Shown: piece by piece, positions 47,701 through 58,300 of the stretch
Numbering within the stretch: the stretch's first letter is position 1
Layout of the letters: every line of letters starts with the position of its first letter
Assembly: GCA_019614645.1 (NCBI GenBank)
Contig: JABWDB010000002.1
Location: forward strand, 28,385,501 to 28,449,500
Direction: 5' to 3'
DNA length: 64,000 nucleotides
Source of the DNA: Stratiolaelaps scimitus
Taxonomy: Eukaryota; Arthropoda; Arachnida; Mesostigmata; Laelapidae
The notes under the pieces: model-generated
The model's database searches: none
Seen by the model: only the letters and a program-made list of their open reading frames with translations
What the model was told of the DNA's origin: nothing
Made by a program: the position numbers and the translations under genes

Positions 47701-50700
47701 ATATCGAGCGAGTTGCATTGGATCATCGATATACGAATACGCCAACGACGGAGCATTATAGCACCATTACTGACGACGGAAAGTACGACCGGGTTTCCGC
47801 TACTACGGCCCATGTCAACGTAGAGATGAAGACCAGCATTCTCTCCGCAAAGTATGGGCAGACGTTCGCCAACAGTTGTACGCACCATGAACGAGTCAGT
47901 AATGCACTGGCCGTTCTCATCTGGTTGAGCCAACGAAAACTCGAGGAAGTCGAGACGCAGTTGACATACATTGGGCTGCTTCTCAATGGTCACCTGGCAG
48001 GTGTCAGTTCCATTTTCGCCATTCGGATAGTGAGGGTTTACGAACTCCGTCTCGTTGTTCGATGTTGACTTTCCGCACGTGAACGATACTGTAATGAAAA
48101 TGTGCGATATAACGCAAAGCTTCTAGTAGTACTCAATCATTATCAAAAGGTTTTAGAAATAAAGTATGGGCTACCATTTATCATTCGATGGCGCTAATTG
48201 CTGGCCGAGCGGTGTAGAACAGTTTTGGACCCGTAAGGGTCGACGACCCGGGTTTGACCCGCTTGGCCGGCCCATGCCGATCTAGAAGAAGGTGGAAAGA
48301 CAGGAGCGCCCGAAGTAGGTGACGGGCTCGCGCGCACACCCGACAGCGAGTCAGTCAGTCAGTCAGTGAGCCCCAACGCCAGACAGGGGTCAGTCAAATA
48401 CCGGTTTTTTTTTCGCTCCTTCTCTTCTCGAACGTTATCAGATCTACTCTACCCAACCGTCGAATGACTGTGGGCCATTTCTGGTGGGATGGTCACAGAC
48501 ACTGACCGTGTAACGCGGGGCGAAGTAGCGCTCAATAAGTGGAGTCATTTGTTATGAAAAATATTTGAAAATACCAAATATAACGGTACAGAAAAAAACA
48601 GTGAAGTTGGCTGATTTGAGTGAGTGAGACTTAATGTTGATGAAGTAGATTATTCACGCGTGGATCGTCTTACCATAACAGCAAACTCCAAATCCGTTGG
48701 CACAACGGTTGACTTCCGTTCCTTTGCGGTCTACGCAATCCTGCTCTCCAAGACAGGTTCCATTTTGGTTATTGCGTCCCTCGCACGGCTGGTTCTGGTA
48801 CCGTAACAAGTTAATAAGTCCTGTGATAGACTGTGGCCGAAGAGCGGTTTGGGTGCCGAAAATGCCGCTTCCAGACCCCGACGAACTTTGTCCCCGTGCG
48901 CTGCCTACAGCCAACAGGGCTAGAGCACAGGACACCAACATGCCGCGCATGACGGACACTGTAAAAAGATATACATATAAGAAATAGCAGTCAATGTAAT
49001 TCGTCACAATTGTTTCCGCTGAATCGGACCCCTACCCGTAGAGTGCTAATGGTCAGATTTATGAACTCCGGGGTTAAACCGAAATAGTCTCCATTTAATT
49101 GGCTTTAATTATTCCGTTTGCGGAATATTGTTTGAGACAGATGCGCGTACCACTTAGCTCCTGCACATAAAGCCTCGAAAAATGAGATTCATTGTTGCTG
49201 CCCCATGCAAAGAGATAGACTGTCTTTACTACTCGCAAAATTGTTTGCGAAATTGCTCAATCTTTGGCTGGGTCGATCTCTACGTTAGCACTAATGTGGG
49301 GGTATCCTTCGGTGTCACCAATATCACAGGACAACGCAGTTACAAACACACTTGAATTTCTTCCTCACCTGCTGAATAGGACTGTACCACACTAGAGAAG
49401 GTGTTACGACGACCTATTAACTCTCAAGTCCGGGCGCCGATATCGTTGAAGGAGCAGCGGACTGCAGCGCTGCGTCACTCGAACTGTTCGGTTCTGTGCT
49501 TCGGAGCCCGGACCCACTTTCGGTAAAAGTCACTCCTGATGACTTCTCCTTCTGAACGAGGGTGAGGGTGAGAGACGAAGTACCGGTTCACTGCACTTCT
49601 TTCTGTTCGTCTCTCGCGACGCCGGCGACGAACACGGCTACGGTAACAGAAACGGCGGCGGCGACTGTGACGGCGACGATGATGATGGCAGCTGCAGCTG
49701 CTGCATCCGTTCATTTTGTGCCTGAAGCAGCACCCGTTGCCAGAAGCGTCTCACCGTAGAAGTCGACGCCGCGGCTGGATCGCAGGCAGACACACTTTCC
49801 ACATTTCGCACAGTCGACGCACATAGCTGGGCCACCGCCGAAAACCCAAACCACTTTGACAACTCCGAGAACGTTCGTGTCTGGCCAGCTCTGCCATCAA
49901 GGTGCCCGAGGAGAAGGAGAAGAAAGAAGTTGGCCACGGAGAGATGTGGGTCATCGTGAAGACCTTGCCCCTCGCAAAGAAGAAAGACAAAAAATAATAC
50001 TTTGCCAACGGATGTCCATAGCAATACCCTGTAAAATACGACGTACACACTATACGCAATAGAATCAGGTGAAACTTTGAGCCACGCTAAGAGTGGCCAC
50101 GATAAATAAAGCCTTTGAACAAAGAATACGGCCATACAAATATATAATATATCTGAACTCATACAGATTGAATTATGGGAGTTCGCTTATTTTAATAATT
50201 ATCCTTACTCTTATTATTATCGGATTAGTGTCGTAGAATACGTAGCAAGTAGCGAATATTTTACATATTCACCGACACAATTCATGTTCGAGTTGCACAT
50301 GTCTTTAAATTAGAAAACCGACCTCATTAATTTTCTGTTTTGCTATGATTAGCGCCTTCATTCCGCTTCAAAGGGAACAACACTCCTTCGCGCGAGATGG
50401 TTTTCCTCCATAAATATTTCTTGTATACGTCACAGGCGGGCGACGTGTAGCTTCTTGCAACGGGCGCAAAATTTAACGACGCGTTCCCATTCATCGCCCT
50501 GTTCCGTGATATGTTCTAACTGTCACTCCCTAAACATTGGAATAGAAGAAGTACGAAGTGCTCAAGTGCTGCACGTATCTAGAGCGACAAGAAGCCGGTA
50601 GGCTAAGGCTCAAACAGCAGTAAAACTATATGTTGAATATTCTAGATTCATATGTTTAGCTTGTTGGCTAGATTCCTCTCACTCTCTCTCTCTCCCTGTG

Positions 50701-53238
50701 AAGTTCCGTTCAATAGTTTCACAAATTCGCCTGAGCGTCTCTGCTGCCGCTGAGTAAGCCCTGCTTGCGTATCGACATATCGCACTGACAGATCGGTGGC
50801 GGCACCGCCCATGTCGAGAATGTCGCGCTACAGTTTGTCGTGAGGGGGCCGCCAAGTAAATGCAGCGATGATACACATTTGAAGTAAATACGGAGATTCT
50901 GAAATTCGTTGGCTCATCGACGTTTGGAATACTGAGAGTAATTCAATCCACCTGATTAATAACGAACATTAAGTAAAATCCAATTATAGTGGTTGTATTG
51001 TACAAAGTGCTAGATCGATAGCGTCACTATTATAGAAGTTCTACATATCATAAAAGTTGAACAAGTTGAATGAATGGCCTATCGGTTGCAGCTAATGCAA
51101 TAAATCAACTATCGTACAGCTATGAAGTACCTGGCTGTGTACTCGTAGACTAGAATTGAGTGACAAGGACGGATGAAAGCAATTCGTTGTAATATAATAT
51201 TTTTTCACAATATTGAAAACCCGAATTGTGCAATTCGAAACAGCCATACCAATCCTATTGGAAAGCATATTCGATAAATAACAACCAACAGTAGGGATAG
51301 ATCATATTCAAAGGCCCATCACGTGTCCCTAATTACAATCTTTGCAATGCATATCTTATTCTAAAAATAAATAAATTTGGTTCGTCTTTAATTAAGTCTG
51401 CCTGATCAGTAACAATGCTTCTAACTCGCGCCAATATATTTATATATTGGGTGCGGTGAGCGATGGCTTTTGGTGGATTTGGTGTTCGGTCATACATTTT
51501 GTTAGCATATCAAATGTTTGCAAAACTTTATTCTCATCCCCGCGCTTAACGCAAGTGCCCTCTTGCTCCAAACATTGCCTCTTCGAACACTCGAATTCGT
51601 TTAATATTACAAACTTCAGTGCATTGAACTTCGTCGTAACGAGGCCAAAGTTCCCCCGCGAAGACTCTCCATACCTGATAATAATAAAAATAATAAAAGC
51701 TGTCCTAACGATAATCGACAAAATGACAATTCCTACTGCCATACATATTTCCTCCACCATATAGTGATAATTACGTTTTACGCGTACGCATACAGACGCC
51801 ATCAGTATGGCTATATTTTGGGGCGGCAGCAACAATCAAATTAACTTGAGTAACGCAGCCAGCAATTTATAATTTTGACACAATTAGCCGCCATTATGTC
51901 CTGACCCAGTTTTTGTTTGTAGTCGTTTTCTTCGCCGTCGATATTCGATCGATGTCAGGTCTCTTTCTCTCTTTCTCTTTCAGACGGCCAAGGTATTTTA
52001 CCATTGAACACCGATTGAACAGAATATGTGTTCACAAACCTCATTAGCTCAGTTTTAAATAAAAAAAAAGTTATTTATACCGTAGTTGTTATGTTAATTA
52101 TCGTAAATGTATAGGTGTACCCTTTCCGAGATAATCTAAACAATGAAAACACAAACCACAACTGCGGTAGCTTGATATTAGCTATCCTTAGCTAAATATA
52201 ATATACAAAAAGAAAAAACACCCTAAATTAGTGTCATTTCGAAAACCAAATCCATCGTATGGTCTTGTTGGGCAAAGTCCTGCAGAGAATGCTTCCTAAA
52301 GAAGCGCTGTTACGAATGTGCTACATTTCAAAGTTAATCAAGTCATGTTCATTCATTCACTCCGTAGTGAATAGACACCAAGGTCGGTAATTTCAGTAGA
52401 GTCTGATTAGCTATCTGGCCAGTGTTCATTAAGGCGTCTTGACCACTCAAACGAAAAGATAACATAATAAAGATTTCTGTGAATACTTTATCTTAATAAG
52501 CTAAGTTGAATACAGAAAGTATTGAAAATGTTGTTATCTAAAGAAAAACACTGGCCTAACGGACCCTCTGTTTGAATACTGGTCATTGTAATGGATCAGT
52601 TTGAGTTTTAAACCGTGGACACGAATAGATGGCGGAAAGCGCGGTACCGGGCGCATTCTATTCTTCGTCTGGGTGTCTTCTTCATTCGACACGTACCATT
52701 GGGGCCAAGAGCGCGGACATAGCACGGCATGTGCCGGCAGCGACAGAGGAGCACCACACGCAGAAATGCTCACACACATACCGACACAGTCACTCACATT
52801 GGCGAGGCGATGCCCAGATTTTGTTCCTTTTTCATCGTTGGCTGCGAGGTCACCGGGGTTGTTCACCTTCTCAGCACTGTTGCACGGTGTACATACGAAA
52901 AATAGGGAGGGACCCGACATGTCGAATTTCTGATTGGGGTTAAATAGTAACAGACTAATACTAGCCACTTACAAACAAGACGTCGTTGATTTACTTTGCA
53001 ATTGTTAATTACTAGGAAGTAGGAGACTGAAGTGTGGAAATTTTTCTGACGCAATTATTGAGTAACAAATGAATACCTAGAATTAACTTGATTCAATCCG
53101 TTAGTTAGCGACATGATGAAGAACAATACGTACAAATATTGCTTTAGACCACGATACAAGAAAATTACACTAGGGCATAAGTGAACATTTTAATACCGGT
53201 ACTCCTTGGGTACATTTGAGGGTGTGCCACTGTGCTGG

Positions 53239-53278
<40 letters not shown>

Positions 53279-56200
53279 GTGTTAGAAAGATTACGCAATG
53301 CATCCTAAGAGCACTAACGTGAAGTACTAAAGAGAATTCCAATTCTTTGGATCGCGTAACTCTCTGAATGGTTTACACCCTCCATAAAGGCAAATGCATA
53401 GAGTTCAAGAACAGTAATTCTTTGCCTATATAATAACATTTATTTGATGGTGAACTGTCTATTCTAAGATTTCGATAAACCCGAGAACTAGATTTTTAAA
53501 TATGACTGTCGTTTCGTGTTTTTATCTACAGTGCAAGATGCATTGGCCCCTCTGCGTATGAACCGCTGGGGTCTTCCCGAAGTGGACCCAATGAAGATGA
53601 CAACGAGCGAACCGTGGGTATTCGCGGGAGGAGACATCGCCGGTGTAGCAGAAACCACCGTCGAAGCCGTTAACGATGGAAAAACCGCAGCATGGGCATT
53701 GCACAAATATGTCCAAAGTTCGCAGGGTCTCTGCGTACCTGACATACCTAGGTAAGTCGCTAGTAGGTGGCCTCATTTTCTTACTTGCTCTGACTTCAAG
53801 TTTATATATTTTAGAAGACGTAACGCATCCTATCGCCCGTTATAGCTGTGTGTACATCTCACTGGCTCTCGTTGATTTGTATAAACGATTATTCTATGCT
53901 AAACACTAGATCGGCCTGATACTAAAAATCATGAGAGTGTTAAAGTTTAGCATCTGAGTTCGATGCACATTCCACTTCTCATCCGTCCTAATCGACATCC
54001 CATCGACATTTCATATCAATACCCTCTGCATAATGTGTCTAGAATGGTGAAATTAGTTCAATAAGGAGAACTTATCAATATGTTATTTTACATGGAATTG
54101 ATGCACTACAAAGATATTGTATTGTATTTAGGCACGACAAAGCTCCAAATTATAGAGCACGTCGTATGCTGATCTAACTGAAAAAACGGGGTCAAATTTG
54201 AAGTTCCCAGCAATAGAAAATATGTGGCAACGGTTGAAGTATCGTATTCAGGATGGAGAAAAGATGATAAATTTGCGAGGAAAGTAAAGGTGGAATGGGG
54301 ATGAAGACGCCTATAAAATACCAAAAGTTGTGGACATGGACATGCGCCGGTGAATACTTTCCGACGTTGCCGCCAACGGCGACGTTATATCATTGTACTC
54401 CTATTGGACTCTTAATTTTATTCTGTAAAGAAGGATTGTAATGACTCTTCGTCATGCCGGTTGTTTTCAGTAGAGGCGTAACTTGTGGTAGGAAAAATTT
54501 CGTACCTTAAGTTGTATCGGTTTCAGACAAATAACACTCGTATGACTGGACTTGTGCTAAAGTATTAGTGATTCAAACTGAGTGGCCACCATTGTAGGTG
54601 ACACATGGATCACGACCAATCCCTTAACTGCGTTAATTTAATGTCTTATGGTTTAAAGATGTTTAGATGTGAAGTAAAATTAGGGAACTACTAATTTCTA
54701 CTTACTCCAGCTAGCTTCCACACCTGTGCTTCATATTTTTAGTCTACCGAAATTCTACACGCCTATCGACTCCGTAGACGTCAGCGTAACGATGTGTGGC
54801 ATCAAATTTAAGAATCCATTCGGTCTCGCTTCGGCTCCACCAACAACGACATCTGCGATGATTCGGCGAGCCTTCGAAAACGGCTGGGGCTTTGCACTTA
54901 CGAAGACTTTCGGCCTCGACAAGGTTCACTATGCCGAATTGTGCACCTCAACTTACTTTTATCCGTTATATGATTGGCGCAATTATAAATAAATTTTTAT
55001 ATATACATATATATATATATATATGGTGTGCATGTTCACACAACCACTATTGTGAATTTATCAACGCTTTGATATTGACTTAAATAACGAACAACTTTAC
55101 AGATATTTTTTGCAAAACTATTTAAAAATATTTTTCATATATTTAAACGCATCCAGGATGTCGTCACGAATGTATCTCCACGAATCATTCGAGGCATAAC
55201 GTCAGGTCATCAATATGGGCCAGGGCAGGGATCATTCCTCAACATCGAGCTGATCTCAGAGAAAACGGCCGCCTACTGGTGCGGTAGCGTCAAAGAACTA
55301 AAGAGAGACTTTCCTGACCACGTGAGTAGTTGTATGATAGTAGTTATTATCATCACACTCATGACAAACTCATTCGGTTGACCGTCACATATATATATTA
55401 TAGAGTATCCCTCACAGCAATACATATTTCTTGTAATTATATCAGTGTAAAAGGCTTGCAATGTATGAAATTATTAATTGTGTCTCCCCTGGTACCAGGT
55501 GATAATTGCATCTATCATGTGTTCCTATGACGAACAAGATTGGACCGAATTGGCGAAAACAGCTGAGGCGTCCGGAGCCGATGCTCTCGAACTGAATCTC
55601 TCGTGTCCACATGGCATGGGCGAACGAGGCATGGGTCTAGCCTGCGGACAGAATCCAGAGTTGGTTCGCAACATTTGCAAATGGGTTCGAGCAGCCGTTA
55701 AGGTGCCTTTCTTTGCTAAGCTCACTCCCAATGTTACGAACATTGTTGACATTGCCAGGGCAGCATACGAGGGTACGGACATTTTTGACGAATATGCTTT
55801 CTTTTGCTTTCTCTAGCAGCTACCGTGTATAGGAAATTTATATAATAGAAGACATTTTCTATGCCCGAAAGCGTGGATTGTTCTTACTGATGATAGGTGA
55901 ATCTTAGAGGCTACAGCCAAAATAGACAAACTGAGGGAGCAAATTAGTAGTGAGCTCATGCATGGCCTATTTAACATTGCAGGTAAGGCCGACGGTGTAA
56001 CGGCCACAAACACAGTTTCAGGCCTAATGAACTTGAACGGGCAGGGTGATCCTTGGCCTGCTGTAGGAATTGAGAGAAGAACGACGTATGGCGGTATGTG
56101 CGGCAACGCAATTCGGCCCATTGCACTTCGTGCTGTCTCAGCTATTGCGAATGCTCTTCCCGGTTTTCCCATTCTCGCTACTGGAGGCATTGATTCTGCC

Positions 56201-58202
56201 GACGCGGGTCTTCAGTTTCTTCAGGCCGGCGCAACCGTCTTGCAGATCTGCAGCTCTATCCAAAATCAGGTACATTTAGCTGGAAATAAGGCAGCTATGA
56301 AAAAATTCAAGTGAAAATAGTGGTCCTCACGACAGAACAGATTTCTAACACATAAATCGTTAAAGACACATCCGCATCGAACACACACACATCTGCATGC
56401 AACAGATTCACTTAATGATCTCTGTAAGATATATAATTAACATATAAAGAAACAGTCAGTCAGTTGATCTGCATACCTACAACTACCTGCATGTATGGGC
56501 ATCAGCCTCAATGCATTGCTTATAGTCCAGCGATATTTCGATGTTCTAATTTATTTACTAAATATAAATGCCTATATCGTCATTGATTTTTTAGGAATTC
56601 ACTGTTATTGATGACTACATCACAGGTCTCAGGGCTAACCTGTACCTCAAGACATTACAGCACTGTAAAAATTGGGATAATCAAAGTCCTATAGTTCAAC
56701 CTCACCAGAAGGGTAAAGCAGTGCTTGATGTTGGTGTTGATCTGCCAAACTTTGGCATGTTCAAAAAGTCCAAAGAAGAACTTATAGCCAAAAAGAAGGT
56801 ATGTGGATAATAAATGCCTCATTCGTTCTTTACTAATTAACGAATATTATATACAATATTGTACCTTAGGGTCGTAATGCCCGCAAATAAAAATGCATGC
56901 AATATCGATAAAAATATATTCGTATGCATAAGTACGGTGCGAGCACGGATGGAAGTGTCCGAATTAATTCACTTGTTAGTGGAACTTCATCGGTGGATCG
57001 AAGCCGTCGCGTTGCAGCAAATAGAAGTACACAGAAATGACTTCAATCGAACTTTCAGATCGAGCTCAATCTGCTGGATGATATTCCCGAACCCTTAGAC
57101 AGGCCGTCTCTGACAGCTCGGGTACCCAAAGTTGCAGACGTAATTGGAAACAGTCTCGGCAAAATCGGAACATTCGGGCAGCTTGACTTGAAACAACAGG
57201 TACGTGAAACTCAACACAAAAACCATATTCGCTTCGATCCTGTTTCATATACCTACAATTCTTAATGTAGATCCAGTCATTTACGATTAGCTAGTCAATT
57301 GCAATACAAATAGGAGTGTCAAATGCTAGCCTTGATGCTTCGATTATGCTACATTGACTTGTTGGTTTTTCTTTTGCTTTTTCAAATAGGTGGTGGCTGT
57401 AGTAAACGATGACATGTGCATTAACTGCGGTAAATGCTATATGACATGCAATGATTCGGGCTACCAGGCCATCAAATTCGACGCGAAAACCCACTTACCA
57501 TTAGTAACGGATGAATGCACCGGGTGCACCCTCTGTTACTCAGTCTGTCCAATTCCGGAGTGCATTCAAATGGTTTGTATTATATAACTATATTATGTAA
57601 TATACTTGAATAATTATTATATAATACACTTATAGAATACACTTTGTATTATATAGCTATATTATATAATACACTCCACAACAGGGCCTTAAAACCATTC
57701 ATCATTACAGAAATTATTCAATTCATTTTATAGCACAAAGTCCGAATATAGAACTAGTAGATTCTCTAGCAGATGCAGCATATTGACATTTTCGTGATTT
57801 TTGATCAACCAACAGGGATAATTGTGATAGTGACTATTACCTCTCACTGAGGTTGTAAGATAATATCCTGTATAACTGGCTTGTAACCGGTCTGCTATTT
57901 GTGTTAGTTTAAGAATTCAATGCGATAAGAGCAAGAAACGACTAAGAATTTCAACCTCATGTGTAGCTTTAGTTCACATAGCTTTAGGCCGCTGATATTT
58001 CGGTAGCTCCATTAGTTACAATTTAGATAGGGAGATTCCAAGTGGAATTTCCTTTATGTAGCCATTCGTCAAAATGGGTATGTCTTAAAATGATATTGTC
58101 ACACAGGTACCTCGCACTGCACCGCACAATCCTAATCGTGGCATACCGTTCAATGAGACGGCCGACTTTATCAAGAAGAACTTTCCTCTACTTGGACAGT
58201 GA
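38770..58202 (+). CDS. DPYD: Dihydropyrimidine dehydrogenase (NADP+), complete, 19 exons
   Basis: Exons: 38770-38817, 40744-40854, 43290-43372, 43613-43700, 43937-44116, 44485-44657, 45087-45253, 45514-45638, 45804-45959, 46114-46327, 53532-53751, 54743-54923, 55157-55321, 55499-55772, 55983-56269, 56595-56798, 57059-57199, 57390-57572, 58107-58202. All junctions are GT-AG and the phases close to 1031 codons plus TGA (human protein 1025 aa). The cytosolic enzyme reduces uracil and thymine with NADPH, the first and rate-limiting step of pyrimidine catabolism. N-terminal iron-sulfur cysteines are C82, C85, C90, C94 and C129, C133, C139, C143, with Q159/Q160 in the GGLQQFAT ligand region. The FAD fold has GCGPAS (195-200) and the NADPH fold GAGDTAF (340-346). 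The FMN and pyrimidine domain includes [12 protein letters not shown] with catalytic Cys673 (human Cys671). C-terminal 4Fe-4S ligands are C949, C952, C955, C959 and C982, C985, C988, C992. Start and stop agree with the family. AATAAA lies at 58289-58294. Exon 4's acceptor (ATATAAG) is weak but phase and homology fix it. The gene appears functional. Confidence 0.96.
38818..40743 (+). other. DPYD intron 1
   Basis: Non-coding. It contains a B-box-like GGTTCGAACCC near 39152 followed by GTCATATACC (a diverged relative of the SINE family) and a reverse SINE tail at 40242-40319. Confidence 0.7.
40242..40319 (-). mobile_element. SINE-like 3' tail, copy B
   Basis: On the minus strand it reads ATGACATATAAGAGAGATTAAG, a GCAGCTCCTTTAATAAACC block and an AAAACC/TTTACC repeat tail, matching copies A, C and D. 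It lies in DPYD intron 1 without a recognisable 5' part. Confidence 0.7.
40855..43289 (+). other. DPYD intron 2
   Basis: Non-coding, AT-rich. It holds SINE-like copy C (41990-42075) and an AT dinucleotide run at about 42318-42344. No gene was recognised. Confidence 0.7.
41990..42075 (+). mobile_element. SINE-like 3' tail, copy C
   Basis: ATTACATATAAGAGAGCC, a TGCACTGTAAAATTGCAGCT block, CCTTTAATAAACTAATAAAGC and CTTTACCTTTCCTT align with the other copies. The upstream ACCCTGCTGCGTGATTAC parallels the tRNA-like end of copy A. Confidence 0.7.
46561..46566 (-). terminator. Probable poly(A) signal of the nested CUB gene
   Basis: TTTATT on + is AATAAA on the minus strand, about 480 bases past the CUB gene stop. 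A second such hexamer follows within 20 bases. Confidence 0.4.
47044..48950 (-). CDS. Secreted CUB-domain protein with six-cysteine N-terminal module, nested in DPYD intron 10
   Basis: Minus-strand exons: 48674-48950, 47369-48088, 47044-47159. Junctions are GT-AG and the frame closes at 370 aa plus TAG. Residues 1-20 ([20 protein letters not shown]) are a signal peptide. A Ser/Gly linker follows, then a C-x9-C-x5-C-x10-C-x6-CC module (C56-C91), as found N-terminal to CUB domains in many uncharacterised arthropod proteins. The CUB-like part begins at about C97 (FTCGKS, then [10 protein letters not shown]), includes [19 protein letters not shown] and C-x-TDSF, and later a C-x2-DDFIGID block with [13 protein letters not shown]. 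The terminal exon adds [13 protein letters not shown] and [12 protein letters not shown], a typical end. An acceptor at 48959 just upstream of the ATG and a CAG-GTGAGG donor at 49369 suggest a 5' UTR exon at about 49370-49480. Function is unknown; it is extracellular by inference. The gene is entirely antisense within DPYD intron 10, so the two transcripts overlap. Confidence 0.88.
48190..48270 (+). other. tRNA-like fragment (possible tRNA pseudogene or SINE head)
   Basis: GGCCGAGCGGTGTAGAAC resembles a Ser/Leu-type A-box (GGCCGAGTGGTTAAGGC), and ACCCGGGTTTGACCCGC downstream resembles a T-arm with B-box. Spacing is roughly right, but the arms do not pair cleanly and the B-box core is altered (GTTTGA for GTTCGA). 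I do not call it a functional tRNA. A CAGT repeat run lies just downstream (about 48350-48370). Confidence 0.35.
49370..49480 (-). promoter_or_regulatory. Probable 5' UTR exon of the CUB gene
   Basis: On the minus strand ATTCAGCAG is followed by GTGAGG at 49368, a good donor. It pairs with the acceptor TTTTTACAG that ends at 48959, nine bases upstream of the start codon. The upstream border is not defined. Confidence 0.4.
51440..51802 (-). CDS. Candidate small single-pass membrane protein, nested in DPYD intron 10
   Basis: An uninterrupted 120-codon frame from ATG at 51802 (context CTG then ATGGCG) to TAA at 51440. It has a hydrophobic stretch [20 protein letters not shown] and more Ile at about residues 20-43, then a soluble part with C-x4-C-x6-C and a later Cys ([14 protein letters not shown], then LTKCM). 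The frame is open 11 codons further upstream, with another ATG at 51835. No family is recognised. The antisense frame is also open, so coding status is uncertain. If real it is intronless and antisense to DPYD. Confidence 0.35.
   Translation of the reverse strand: MASVCVRVKRNYHYMVEEICMAVGIVILSIIVRTAFIIFIIIRYGESSRGNFGLVTTKFNALKFVILNEFECSKRQCLEQEGTCVKRGDENKVLQTFDMLTKCMTEHQIHQKPSLTAPNI
53241..53276. repeat. AT dinucleotide microsatellite
   Basis: About 18 AT/TA units near the end of DPYD intron 10. Shorter runs occur at about 2237-2259, 10724-10745, 42318-42344 and 55008-55024. Confidence 0.9.
57573..58106 (+). other. DPYD intron 18 with imperfect direct repeats
   Basis: GTATTATATAACTATATTAT near 57580 and GTATTATATAGCTATATTAT near 57645 are near-identical and each is partly palindromic. 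The first starts 6 bases after the exon 18 donor. No gene is present. Confidence 0.6.
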
Positions 58203-58300
58203 CCGAGCCTTAACTAACTTTACTCAACTGACTCCATCCAGTTGCATCTTCCGGTTGCGTCTTCATAGGGCGTGACACGAACATAGGGAATAAAGCGGTC
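58203..58300 (+). terminator. DPYD 3' UTR and poly(A) signal
   Basis: AATAAA at 58289-58294 lies 87 bases after the stop. A second hexamer occurs at 58602-58607. Confidence 0.55.

Larger units (their letters stand above)
46328..53531 (+). other. DPYD intron 10, host of antisense nested gene(s)
   Basis: At 7.2 kb this is by far the largest DPYD intron. It contains the three-exon CUB gene on the minus strand (47044-48950, with probable 5' UTR exon up to about 49480), a candidate minus-strand membrane protein (51440-51802) and an AT run at about 53241-53276. GC-rich open frames at 49475-50162 and 52534-52968 on both strands have no domain and are probably promoter or UTR sequence. Confidence 0.8.

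Noticed and set aside
47374..48068. Plus-strand frames opposite the CUB exon
   Set aside because: The minus strand carries the signal peptide, cysteine pattern, CUB blocks and phase-matched splice sites; the + frames are shadows.
49475..50162. Arg-rich and Ala/Thr-rich frames on both strands in DPYD intron 10
   Set aside because: Complementary-strand shadows of GC-rich triplet sequence near the CUB gene leader; no motif.
52534..52968. Overlapping 104-144 aa frames
   Set aside because: Open in three frames at once with no recognisable domain; composition effect.
55525..56190. Minus-strand frames of 85 and 125 aa
   Set aside because: Antisense shadows of DPYD exons 14 and 15, whose + translation is unmistakable.
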